37,582 bases of DNA, from assembly GCA_017302875.1 (NCBI GenBank), contig JAFLCA010000011.1, positions 1 through 37,582 on the forward strand, written 5' to 3'. This DNA comes from Deltaproteobacteria bacterium (GTDB lineage: Bacteria > Bdellovibrionota_C > UBA2361 > JAFLCA01). Below are positions 11,306-18,786 of this stretch, one piece after another (position 1 is the first letter of the stretch; the number at the start of each line of letters is the position of its first letter). Position numbers and translations under genes: made by a program. Under the pieces are notes generated by a model. That model was not told where the DNA came from. It saw nothing but the letters and a program-made list of their open reading frames with translations, and did not search any database.

Positions 11306-12445
11306 GCTGCGATAGAGCAACACCGCACCAAGAACCGTGGAAAGCACGGAGCCACAGATAACTCCGACCCGCACCAGCGCAGCTTCCTCCGGACCCTTGA
11401 AGGCCAAGCCCCCGATGAAAAGGCTCATGGTAAAGCCAATTCCGGTAACGACGCACACTGCGTAAAACTGTGCCCAGGTAATCTCCTGTGGCTTTTCGCC
11501 CCAGCCAAGCTTTATGGCGATCCACGAGAAAGTGAACACGCCCAATTGCTTTCCGACAAAGAGTCCAAGCGCGATACCCAGCGGCAACGGAGCAAGCAAA
11601 GTTTCAAGGCCGAACCCGCTCAAGCTGACACCAGCATTGAGGAAACTGAAGATAGGAAGAACCAAGAATGTTACCCAAGCATGCAAAGCCCCCGTCAGGT
11701 ACTCTACCGGAGACTGGCCTCCCGCTCCTGCGCCCTTAAGCGGAATGGTTAACGCCAGGGCCACGCCTGCCAGCGTCGCATGAATCCCTGACTTGAATAC
11801 AAAAATCCACAGCAGAATGCCGATCAGGAGATATGGCGCGAGTCGCTTTACGCCAAAGATGTTGAGGAATACCAAGACGGACAAAGTTACAAAGCTAATC
11901 CCTAAATAAAATATATTGAGATTCGCGGTGTACACGAAGGCGATGATGAGAATCGCGCCTAGATCATCGATAATTGCCAACGCAGTTAAGAATACTTTTA
12001 GTGGCGTAGGTAAACGACTTCCGAATAAGGAAACGACACCGATTGCAAATGCAATATCGGTCGCCGTTGGAATCGCCCAGCCCCGTAGAGCTTCTGGATT
12101 ATTACGGGTGCACAAAACATACAGCAGCGCGGGAACCACCATTCCGCCCAGTGCGCCGACGAGCGGCATAATCAGACGAGCCCGCGAAGAGAGTTCACCC
12201 TCGACCACTTCACGCTTAATTTCCATGCCCACGATCAAGAAGAACACGGCCATCAAGGCATCGTTGACCCACTCAATCAGCGGCAAAGTTACGGGGCCAA
12301 TGCCAAGCGGATAGTGCTGCAGGTGTTCGTACCAATCACGGAAACCCGCATTTTCGATGATGATGGCAGCGAGAGCGGCTATGAAGAGGACTATGCCGCC
12401 CGAGGCCTCGAGCTTTATGAATTTCTTGAGAGCTTTGGTTACCAT
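11279..12445 (-). CDS. nhaA: Na+/H+ antiporter NhaA
   Basis: A 388-residue inner-membrane antiporter, the same length as E. coli NhaA, exchanging cytoplasmic Na+ for H+ in pH and salt homeostasis. About twelve hydrophobic segments are visible. The ion-binding pair is in A-I-I-D-D-L-G-A (D160, D161), and the upstream T-A-T-D-I-A-F-A-I-G carries the third conserved Asp (D130). The N-terminal F-F-L-I-V-G-M-E-I-K-R-E segment is also family-typical. It appears to be a single-gene unit, convergent with the AlkD-like gene and overlapping it by 27 bases at the 3' ends. Confidence 0.95.
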   Translation of the reverse strand: MVTKALKKFIKLEASGGIVLFIAALAAIIIENAGFRDWYEHLQHYPLGIGPVTLPLIEWVNDALMAVFFLIVGMEIKREVVEGELSSRARLIMPLVGALGGMVVPALLYVLCTRNNPEALRGWAIPTATDIAFAIGVVSLFGSRLPTPLKVFLTALAIIDDLGAILIIAFVYTANLNIFYLGISFVTLSVLVFLNIFGVKRLAPYLLIGILLWIFVFKSGIHATLAGVALALTIPLKGAGAGGQSPVEYLTGALHAWVTFLVLPIFSFLNAGVSLSGFGLETLLAPLPLGIALGLFVGKQLGVFTFSWIAIKLGWGEKPQEITWAQFYAVCVVTGIGFTMSLFIGGLAFKGPEEAALVRVGVICGSVLSTVLGAVLLYRSSPRAAEAA

Positions 12446-12561
12446 GGCGGAAGGATAGATCGATTCCGCTGCTTCGAAAAGCTCGAGTTAGTTTCGTGAG
12501 GAGTGAGAAAAAGGAAGGGAGAGAATTCCACAGAGAGAATAAACCTAAAGTAAAACAAGGT

Positions 12562-12598
12562 AGCGGCGGACGTGCGATAACGCAACACGTCCGCCGCT
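12562..12598 (-). terminator. Strong intrinsic terminator of the lipoprotein gene
   Basis: A perfect 13-base-pair stem (AGCGGCGGACGTG, 12562-12574, with its complement at 12586-12598) encloses the 11-base loop CGATAACGCAA. On the minus strand it is followed by a T-rich tract (ACCTTGTTTTACTTT). It sits 28 bases after the stop of the lipoprotein gene. The loop is identical to that of the terminator at 31783-31815 although the stems differ. Confidence 0.85.
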
Positions 12599-12626
12599 TG
12601 AACCTCATTCCGACAGTGATGGCGAA

Positions 12627-13229
12627 CTACTTGGAGGCCATCGACGGAGCGGTACCGTTGGCGAGAGCTGCGACGTTGAAGTCCTTGCCGGAGTACTGCG
12701 CGGGAACACGGTTGAGAAGCGCGAGGCGAGCGTCGATCCAGGCGATCTGCTTGTCGAGTTCGACAGCTTCGTCCGGACTGCTGGCCTTGGCCTTCACCGT
12801 TTCTGCGCGCAGGTCGGTCAGGAACTTCTTGTCGAGCGCCACGATCTCGTCCGACTTGGCCTTGATCTCAGTCGTCAGCGGAGCACGTTCGGCGACCTTG
12901 GTCTCCTCACGCTTGTCCACCAACTTCTGGCGATCCTGGTACACCTTGGCAGCCTGCAACGAGCAAGTGCCACCGTAGTTCTCGGGCCACGCCATCTCGT
13001 CGTTGGTGCGGACCATGGTCGCGCCGACGGGATCGCTGGAGTCCATCTTGGCAGCGGTCACGGAATTCTCGCGAATTCCGCTGGAGCTGCTCTTGAACAC
13101 GTTCGTCACATCCGAGAAGCTCACTTGCCCCCCGGTGAACGGAACGGAACCGCAACCGCCGACGGTCGAGAGACCGAAAGCGGCAGCCACAACCACGAGA
13201 CCACGAACGATGAAAGAGTTGCTACGCAT
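12627..13229 (-). CDS. Probably abundant lipoprotein with coiled-coil region
   Basis: A 200-residue predicted lipoprotein that I cannot assign to a family. The start M-R-S-N-S-F-I-V-R-G is followed by a hydrophobic core and the lipobox V-G-G-C (Cys about 26). Residues about 100-165 are strongly helical and charged (KLVDKREETKVAER, TTEIKAKSDEIVALDKK), compatible with a coiled coil. Codon choice is strongly biased to C- and G-ending codons (CTC/CTG, AAG, GAG, GTC) compared with its neighbours. Together with the strong terminator and long structured leader, this suggests high expression rather than transfer. The ATG at 13229 is chosen because the upstream extension to 13367 runs through the leader hairpin. 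An outer-membrane or envelope role is plausible. Confidence 0.75.
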   Translation of the reverse strand: MRSNSFIVRGLVVVAAAFGLSTVGGCGSVPFTGGQVSFSDVTNVFKSSSSGIRENSVTAAKMDSSDPVGATMVRTNDEMAWPENYGGTCSLQAAKVYQDRQKLVDKREETKVAERAPLTTEIKAKSDEIVALDKKFLTDLRAETVKAKASSPDEAVELDKQIAWIDARLALLNRVPAQYSGKDFNVAALANGTAPSMASK

Positions 13230-13319
13230 GAGACACTGGGTCCTTTCTACTTCGAATCCCATCTCCCTCTCGACCCGGCTACGCGCCAGTCGTAAAAGAA
13301 GAAAATGAGAGTCCGATGA

Positions 13320-13369
13320 CCTTGAATCGACGGCAGATCCCTGTAGAGGGAACTCCAATCGATTCAAGG
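13320..13369 (-). promoter_or_regulatory. Structured 5' leader of the lipoprotein gene
   Basis: Two nested perfect inverted repeats: outer arms CCTTGAATCGA (13320-13330) and TCGATTCAAGG (13359-13369), and inner arms TCCCT (13338-13342) and AGGGA (13347-13351) around GTAG. The arms are separated by symmetrical seven-base internal loops. The structure lies 91 bases upstream of the ATG on the transcribed strand, so it would fold in the mRNA leader, perhaps for stability or regulation. Being palindromic, it could instead bind a protein as DNA. Confidence 0.6.
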
Positions 13370-13442
13370 CGCAAAAAGGATTTGGAAAAACCTACATTCT
13401 TCCTGTGGAAATCCTCTACCCGTATGAAAATGTAAAAGCAGT

Positions 13443-13457
13443 GATAGCTAAGCTATC
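13443..13457. promoter_or_regulatory. Palindrome, possible operator upstream of the lipoprotein gene
   Basis: GATAGCTAAGCTATC has seven-base complementary arms around a central A. It lies 214 bases upstream of the lipoprotein start, just beyond the structured leader, in the region where the promoter should be. No confident -35/-10 pair could be assigned beside it. Confidence 0.3.
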
Positions 13458-13532
13458 TAAGGTGTTATGGAGGCAGGGTATCGCGGAGTAGCTTTGCGAA
13501 ACGCTCTTTTACCTCAACAAATACAGGAGCTT

Positions 13533-13593
13533 AGGGTCAAACGGGGACACCCCCTGGCACCGCCAGCGTCAGGCGCTGCCAGGTTGGGGACAG
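13533..13593. repeat. REP-like palindromic element
   Basis: A palindrome with arms CCTGGCA (13553-13559) and TGCCAGG (13577-13583) and an inner stem CGCC/GGCG with a seven-base loop is flanked by two copies of GGGGACA (13543-13549 and 13586-13592). The flank TTAGGGTCAAACGGGGACA resembles the G-rich context of repetitive extragenic palindromes mobilised by REP-associated tyrosine transposases, but no such transposase gene is in the window. It sits ten bases past the stop of the binding-protein gene and could also act as its transcript 3' hairpin, without a U-tract. Confidence 0.55.
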
Positions 13594-13603
13594 GCGGCCT
13601 ACT

Positions 13604-14749
13604 TTAGTAACCCTCAAGTCTCCCATTACGAACTTGCTGAAGTGAGAAGGTGTTACTCACGTCTCCGTTCCGATCGAAGCTGAGCGTGCCGCTAGCGCCT
13701 ATGAAATTTCGGGTCTGGAAAAGATATTCACGCATACAGTCCGTGTCGGCCTTGCCGCAGGCTTTAAAAGCATGCGCACTTAGTAACATGGCGTCATACG
13801 CGCGCGCGGCAAAGATATGCTGTATCCCGGGCTCTTCATGAAACTTTTCACGATATTGATTGACGAACTCTATAACGCTCGGCTCCTTGCTCGCTAAAAA
13901 AACTGGCGTCGAGGTTGAAATTAGCAAACCCTCAGCACCGCTGCCGGCCAAATCTTGAAAGTTTTTTGCCCCAAGTATCGCAACCGAGGCGATAAATTGC
14001 GCAGACATCCCAAGTTGCCGGGCTTGCTTCAAGAACTGCGCCCCCTCACTCGGGTATGCAGCAATATAAATATATCGGGCATTATACTGTCGCAGCCTTG
14101 TCACCAAACTCTTGAAGTCGGTCGAACCGGGCTCAATAGATTCTTCGAACAATACCCGCCCGCCCTGTTTTTCGTACTCGGCACGAAAAGATTTCGCCGC
14201 ACCGACGCCAAAGTCATTATCAATTTTGACAATCCCAATCTCCTTGCCATGCAGATCATTGAGCGTCTTACTCACAAGAAAAGCGCTCTCTAATTCTGCT
14301 GAAGGAAAATTTCGAAAAGTGTAATCATCTGGCGTGCGATATGCTGGGCTTGCCGTTGCCAGACCAATCTGAATTACCTTGTCGCGATTGACTGGCGCGG
14401 TGAGCGCAATGCCGACGCCCGAGCCATAGGAAAAAGCGATCTTGAAATCATCTCGCGAACGCAAACCTTGATAGGCGCTCATCGCCGTTTTTGGATCGGC
14501 AACCGTGTCCTCATACTGAATTTCGATCGACACTCCCAGAGCGGACAAAGCCTTGTCGCGGCCAAGCTCGAGACCTGCTCGAATCCACTCGCCCTGCTCC
14601 GCAGCGCTTCCAGTAAAAGGAAGGAAAGCAGCCGTCTGCAATGCTCCTCGAGGGGCGCTCGGCCCTGGTTCTTCTGCTCGAATCGGGAGAGGAGAAACGC
14701 CTACAAGAAGGAAGAAAGCAGCAATTCCTAGATGAAAACACTTCGTCAT
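13604..14749 (-). CDS. Periplasmic binding protein, Leu/Ile/Val (LivJ-like) type
   Basis: A 381-residue type-1 periplasmic binding protein. A signal peptide is clear (MTKCFHLGIAAFFLLVGVSPL, probable cleavage after P-I-R-A). The mature part starts with A-F-L-P-F-T-G-S-A-A-E-Q-G-E-W-I-R-A-G, the ligand-binding opening of the LivJ/amide-binding group. It continues with G-V-G-I-A-L-T-A-P-V, I-G-I-V-K-I-D-N-D-F-G-V-G-A-A-K-S-F and Y-I-Y-I-A-A-Y-P. The ligand could be an amino acid, amide or other small molecule. No ABC permease or ATPase genes are adjacent, so it is an orphan receptor or partners with a distant transporter. The ATG at 14749 is preferred over 14863 because the signal peptide begins there. 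It is divergent from a TrmB-like regulator that may control it. Confidence 0.85.
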   Translation of the reverse strand: MTKCFHLGIAAFFLLVGVSPLPIRAEEPGPSAPRGALQTAAFLPFTGSAAEQGEWIRAGLELGRDKALSALGVSIEIQYEDTVADPKTAMSAYQGLRSRDDFKIAFSYGSGVGIALTAPVNRDKVIQIGLATASPAYRTPDDYTFRNFPSAELESAFLVSKTLNDLHGKEIGIVKIDNDFGVGAAKSFRAEYEKQGGRVLFEESIEPGSTDFKSLVTRLRQYNARYIYIAAYPSEGAQFLKQARQLGMSAQFIASVAILGAKNFQDLAGSGAEGLLISTSTPVFLASKEPSVIEFVNQYREKFHEEPGIQHIFAARAYDAMLLSAHAFKACGKADTDCMREYLFQTRNFIGASGTLSFDRNGDVSNTFSLQQVRNGRLEGY

Positions 14750-14821
14750 AGCTCTACGCCTCGTGAGGAGATTATTGCCGAGCCTTATAGTAGGCCTCTT
14801 TCGAAGGTACTCAAATTTAGT

Positions 14822-14835
14822 CTCCAAATATGGAG
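14822..14835. promoter_or_regulatory. Candidate operator between divergent binding-protein and regulator genes
   Basis: CTCCAAATATGGAG has five-base complementary arms around AATA. It lies in the 108-base divergent intergenic space, 22 bases before the regulator start. This is a plausible site for the TrmB-like protein, by position only. Confidence 0.3.
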
Positions 14836-14857
14836 CGTAATGTGACAACCTATTGAT

Positions 14858-15589
14858 ATGCATGAAATAATCGATACTGAGCCGCTTCTTTCTTTGGGTC
14901 TCTCCGCCACGGAAGTGAAGATTTATCTAGCCTTACTTGAATTCGGGCCCGCCAAGGCTGGGCTGCTCATTAAATCCACAGGCGTTCAGAATTCCGTAAT
15001 GCACCTCACGCTTGGACGCCTGGCTGCTCAGGGCATTGTCTCTTACATTCGGCGCGGCAAGATGAAAGTCTATCAAGCAGCTCCACCGGATTTTTTGCTG
15101 AAACTTCTCGACAATCGCCGTCAGCGCCTGGAGAGGCTCGTTCCTTCGTTGCAAAGTTTGCAAAATAAAAGCCAGGTGCCCGAAGCAGAAATCTACGAGG
15201 GCATGAATGGCCTCAAGAACATGTGCTTCAAGCTTATCGAAGACACCACACCCGGTGATGATTTCTTATTCTTTGGCTTTGCCTGCCCGAACAAAGAGTA
15301 TGAACAAGCCGTGTATGCATTCTACCGAGAGTACACCTACATGCGCGTAGAACGTGGATTAAAGCTACGTGGGATAGCGCATGAAAGTATGCGTAAGAAA
15401 TTCGTAGAGAACGACTGGCCCCACAGCAACATTCGCTTCGTGCAGTTTCCGACCTTGAACAACATGAGTATTTGTAAAAACAAAGTTATCATTGTGCCTT
15501 GGGAAGAAACTCAAACAAGTTTCCTGATTTCTTCAAAGTCTTTCGCCGATAATTGCCGGGACTACTTTGAGAACGTTTGGAAGGCCTAG
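14858..15589 (+). CDS. TrmB-family transcriptional regulator
   Basis: A 243-residue regulator with an N-terminal winged helix of the TrmB type. The opening L-L-S-L-G-L-S-A-T-E-V-K-I-Y-L-A-L-L-E-F-G-P-A-K-A matches the family's first helix. The recognition region V-M-H-L-T-L-G-R-L-A-A-Q-G-I-V and the wing I-R-R-G-K-M-K-V-Y-Q-A follow. A helix about residues 80-105 leads to a C-terminal domain (EAEIYEGMNGLKNMCFKLIEDT) that resembles the effector domain of TrmB-like proteins. TrmB proteins are most common in archaea but also occur in bacteria. It is divergent from the periplasmic binding protein gene, which suggests local control, with the effector possibly related to that ligand. Confidence 0.8.
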   Translation: MHEIIDTEPLLSLGLSATEVKIYLALLEFGPAKAGLLIKSTGVQNSVMHLTLGRLAAQGIVSYIRRGKMKVYQAAPPDFLLKLLDNRRQRLERLVPSLQSLQNKSQVPEAEIYEGMNGLKNMCFKLIEDTTPGDDFLFFGFACPNKEYEQAVYAFYREYTYMRVERGLKLRGIAHESMRKKFVENDWPHSNIRFVQFPTLNNMSICKNKVIIVPWEETQTSFLISSKSFADNCRDYFENVWKA

Positions 15590-15606
15590 TCTGACAAAGC
15601 GCGCGG

Positions 15607-16407
15607 TCAGCGTTTCTCAATCGCAACCTTGCGCGGAAACCACGGAAAGAAAGCACTCGTAGTAGCCTGATAATCTCGATAGTCATCGCCACGCGTCTTG
15701 AGCGCTCGCGCTTCAGTGGGCGGAATGCCTGTTACCTTTAAGAACAAATAAAGCATGAGGATGGGGCCTATCAGGGTGACCCATCCGTAGGAGATGCCGA
15801 TGCCCATCAGCACATACGTCCACCAATGCATCCACTCAAAAAAATAATTTGGATGACGTGAATACTTCCAGAGTCCTTCGCGACATGTTTTGCCAGCATT
15901 GTCGGGGTTACGGCGAAACGCATTCAACTGCCGATCCGCGATTGCCTCTCCGGTGATAGCGGCAACCCACAGCAGCATGGCCAACATTTCCCAGATACTA
16001 AATCCTGGATTGTCATTCAGCATCAGTACAAAAAAGGGCAGCGAGAATAAAATTGCCGCAACAGCCTGCGCTTGGAAGAAAAAGAAAAAGTTGCGTTGTG
16101 CCTTTTCTCCCCACGTTTCCCGCAGAGTCACATAGCGCCCCTCTTCCCCCGGCACGAGCACGCGCGTTCGAAAGAGGTAAGAGGCCAAACGATATGACCA
16201 AACCACAACCAGCATCGCCACAAGCATGCGACGCGAGAAAAGACCGTCACAGTGCAGCGCATAATAAATTGCGAGAAGCCCCAAGCTAGCGGTCCAGCCT
16301 ACATCGACGATGTCGGCTTCTTCACGCCATAGCTGCACGACCCACAGTACTGCCATGATCACAGCTACGATAAGCCAAGCTTGGAGTATGATAGAGAAAA
16401 GTGTCAT
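15607..16407 (-). CDS. DUF1295 / steroid 5-alpha-reductase-like membrane protein
   Basis: A 266-residue integral membrane protein with about seven hydrophobic segments. The conserved C-terminal part has S-R-H-P-N-Y-F-F-E-W-M-H-W-W and G-I-P-P-T-E-A-R-A-L-K-T-R-G-D-D-Y-R-D-Y-Q. Both are typical of DUF1295 proteins, which are related to steroid 5-alpha-reductases and isoprenylcysteine carboxyl methyltransferases. The N-terminal D-I-V-D-V-G-W segment is also family-typical. The family probably acts on lipids with a nucleotide cofactor, but no substrate is known here. It is convergent with the TrmB-like gene (17-base gap) and 50 bases downstream of the next minus-strand gene. Confidence 0.85.
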   Translation of the reverse strand: MTLFSIILQAWLIVAVIMAVLWVVQLWREEADIVDVGWTASLGLLAIYYALHCDGLFSRRMLVAMLVVVWSYRLASYLFRTRVLVPGEEGRYVTLRETWGEKAQRNFFFFFQAQAVAAILFSLPFFVLMLNDNPGFSIWEMLAMLLWVAAITGEAIADRQLNAFRRNPDNAGKTCREGLWKYSRHPNYFFEWMHWWTYVLMGIGISYGWVTLIGPILMLYLFLKVTGIPPTEARALKTRGDDYRDYQATTSAFFPWFPRKVAIEKR

Positions 16408-16457
16408 GGCACGCGCAGGATATTACGTCCGCTGGGGCGGTGGAATATAAATCTGAC

Positions 16458-17390
16458 TTATTGCCCTTGAACCTTGCTAAAGACGCAATAATTCTTCGAG
16501 CCGATGGTTGATTTAAGCTTGAGAACTCCAAATTCACCGCTCTTGAAATCCAACGCGGAGAGGAAGTCCTTCGATATGTTCGAGATTAGGAAATCATCAG
16601 AGCTGCGCTGTAATGAAGGTGTTTTGGCGATCAAGCTGGCCAAAGTTTCATCTTTCCCAAGCGCAGGCGGAATCGTTGACTCTTCCAGCCACACTGCGCC
16701 GTCTCGCAAACATGGATTCTCGGTCGGAACGGCAATGCCGATGCTGTCTCCCTCAAAAGGCTTGCCCTTCAGATAGAGATCTCCATTTTTTTCCAATGTG
16801 AAATCAAAAATTACATTTTTATATTCTTCGCTTGCCAACATCTGATTGGCTTCGAGTAATGCAACTGCCTTATCGTTACGCGCGATGCTGATCATTTCCT
16901 GCGTTCCGACATAGCCGAGAATACTGGGGAGTTTTCCACGCGAAATCACGATTGAGCAGTACGGATTCGCGGTGTTCGCCACCGATACGCGCGTACTCTC
17001 TCCTGCGCCCGCAGCCGAAGTGAGGGTAATCGAAAAACTTCCGCCCGGACGAATCGCGTACGTTTTTCCGTTCTGCAATTTCAATTCGGAATAGGTATTG
17101 GTTTTTCGATTGAAGACGAGAAAGAAGCTGCGAGCTTTGGCTGAATCAAGTTGAGCAGGGTGCACGGCCTGCACTTCGAAGGGTTCATCTTGGTACGCCA
17201 CAAAGAGCCCGGTATTCGGAAACTCTCCTTCAGTAGCAACAATTAAGGTGTGCAGATCAGTGCCCGCATTCACCAGCGGACCCATTCTTACGAACTGCGC
17301 CTGAGCGGGAAGGCATAAAAAAACGAGGCTCAAGGCGCAATAAGCCCCGGCTTTTCTTAGAAAACTCGTTAAAACTGCTGCGCTACGCAT
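16458..17390 (-). CDS. Secreted protein of unknown function
   Basis: A 310-residue protein that I do not recognise. A Sec signal peptide is clear: charged start, hydrophobic core ALSLVFLCLP, cleavage after A-Q-A (residues 29-31). The mature protein looks beta-rich (YSELKLQNGKTYAIRPGGSFSITL, VIFDFTLEKNGDLYLKG) and carries four cysteines in the mature region that might form disulfides. It is expected in the periplasm or outside the cell. It is followed by the DUF1295 gene on the same strand after 50 bases, so the two may be co-transcribed. It is divergent from the pseudo-ABC gene. Confidence 0.7.
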   Translation of the reverse strand: MRSAAVLTSFLRKAGAYCALSLVFLCLPAQAQFVRMGPLVNAGTDLHTLIVATEGEFPNTGLFVAYQDEPFEVQAVHPAQLDSAKARSFFLVFNRKTNTYSELKLQNGKTYAIRPGGSFSITLTSAAGAGESTRVSVANTANPYCSIVISRGKLPSILGYVGTQEMISIARNDKAVALLEANQMLASEEYKNVIFDFTLEKNGDLYLKGKPFEGDSIGIAVPTENPCLRDGAVWLEESTIPPALGKDETLASLIAKTPSLQRSSDDFLISNISKDFLSALDFKSGEFGVLKLKSTIGSKNYCVFSKVQGQ

Positions 17391-17517
17391 TCATGACTCG
17401 TTTAAAGACAACCTCGCATCCTAGATTAGACTCCCGATTAGCTTGCAAAGATGCAGGAAGCTGAGCCAGTAGGGACAATGCGAGACAACGTTTTGTGCAT
17501 GAACCACCCCTTACTCT

Positions 17518-18780
17518 ATGTCGCTTGAACGATTAGACATAAGTCGCCTCTCACCTGAGGGAGAGGTAACCAGAAAGATTACCTGCTTAGCCGGGCGCGT
17601 CACCGTATTCCGAGCCAATTCGGAACCTGAGTTTGATTTGTACCGCTCAGCACTGGCTGGTTGGAAAACCGCCGAACGCGTCAGCGTGCTCCTGGATGGT
17701 CAGGCCTTCTCCCCTGCCAAGCACTTTTTCATTGGCTTTGGAGAAGCCTATGCCACAGAACGCGGCAACGACACGCTAAAGAAAGTTCTACTTGAGAGCG
17801 GTATCGAAGCGCACAACATCGAAGCGTCGCTACTTTCTTTTGGTTTAGGCGGCTTGGCCGATGCAGCTTGCAAAGCACTCAGCCCCGCGCAAGAACGCCT
17901 GCTGAGAATTCTCGCGGCAACAGCCGATCCGAATCACGTCTGCGTACTGTACGAGCCGTTCGAGATACTGCCCGAAGCTTGGCGCGAAAAGGCCGCCGAC
18001 ACCCTGGCTCGCTTTGCCTGGGAAAGAAAAGCCATCGTAGTGGTAGTGAAAATTACCTCACGCCCGGAGTGCTGGATCGAGAACGAGCACATCTCGCGAG
18101 TGCAGCTTGAGCGTCCGCGTAAGCGTACGATTGGTTTCGGCGCAGATAGCGCTGAGAATTTGGATTTCGTGGCGCGCGTGCGACGCGAATCTGCCGCCTT
18201 CGATCTAAAGGCGCTTAAGCAAGAGCCCGTAAAACATATCACCGCAACGCTCTACCAAAAGTTTATGGATTCGCGGCTCTTTGGATATAGCGTCGTAATT
18301 CTAACTTCGGTTGGCTTGAGCGCTCTATACTTTTCTCAGACTCAATCATTTCAGGTAGCGTCCCCGACTGCTCCAATTAGCATTTCGAGTGGAGTCACAT
18401 CCAACACTGATGGTTCCCCGTCTGTATCGTCGTCTGCGGGGCAAACGCTGAACCTTACCCAGAGCAATCCACCTGCCGAGCGGGCAGCTTCGGCTAAGAA
18501 ATTACTTGTACTCGATGGCTATGATGCAGATCTGAAGGACGCTATCGTGCTTTCCTTCACAACGCCCGATGAAGTACTGCAACGTCAGCGCGCGGCCGTA
18601 CACTTTCAACCGCCGGCGGAGCCTTTGCGCACGGTACACTTCGAGCATTTCGATGCGCCGACTGACTTTCAGCAGAGCGTCGATACCACTATGGACATGC
18701 CGATGGACGAAATGTCACTCGAGGCGCGGCGCGAAGAAATACGGCAGCGCTTCCTAGCTGCAATCCAAGCAAACCAGTAA
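17518..18780 (+). CDS. Degenerate ABC-ATPase-like domain fused to a membrane segment
   Basis: A 420-residue protein. Residues about 20-200 follow the outline of an ABC ATPase. G-R-V-T-V-F-R-A-N-S-E-P-E-F-D takes the place of the Walker A loop, whose glycines and GKS/T are absent. R-V-S-V-L-L-D-G-Q follows at the usual distance. L-S-P-A-Q-E-R-L-L-R-I (121-131) stands where the LSGGQ signature and following helix would be, and V-C-V-L-Y-E-P-F-E (141-149) replaces Walker B, with Tyr for the first Asp. One membrane helix follows (about 255-272), then a Ser/Thr-rich linker and a charged C-terminal domain. ATP hydrolysis is unlikely. The alignment to ABC proteins is by eye. A possible role as a membrane-anchored scaffold is inference only. 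Confidence 0.6.
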   Translation: MSLERLDISRLSPEGEVTRKITCLAGRVTVFRANSEPEFDLYRSALAGWKTAERVSVLLDGQAFSPAKHFFIGFGEAYATERGNDTLKKVLLESGIEAHNIEASLLSFGLGGLADAACKALSPAQERLLRILAATADPNHVCVLYEPFEILPEAWREKAADTLARFAWERKAIVVVVKITSRPECWIENEHISRVQLERPRKRTIGFGADSAENLDFVARVRRESAAFDLKALKQEPVKHITATLYQKFMDSRLFGYSVVILTSVGLSALYFSQTQSFQVASPTAPISISSGVTSNTDGSPSVSSSAGQTLNLTQSNPPAERAASAKKLLVLDGYDADLKDAIVLSFTTPDEVLQRQRAAVHFQPPAEPLRTVHFEHFDAPTDFQQSVDTTMDMPMDEMSLEARREEIRQRFLAAIQANQ

Positions 18781-18786
18781 GCGTAC

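Noticed and set aside
11916..12314. Plus-strand open frame opposite nhaA
   Set aside because: It is a shadow of the nhaA frame; the sense gene is unambiguous.
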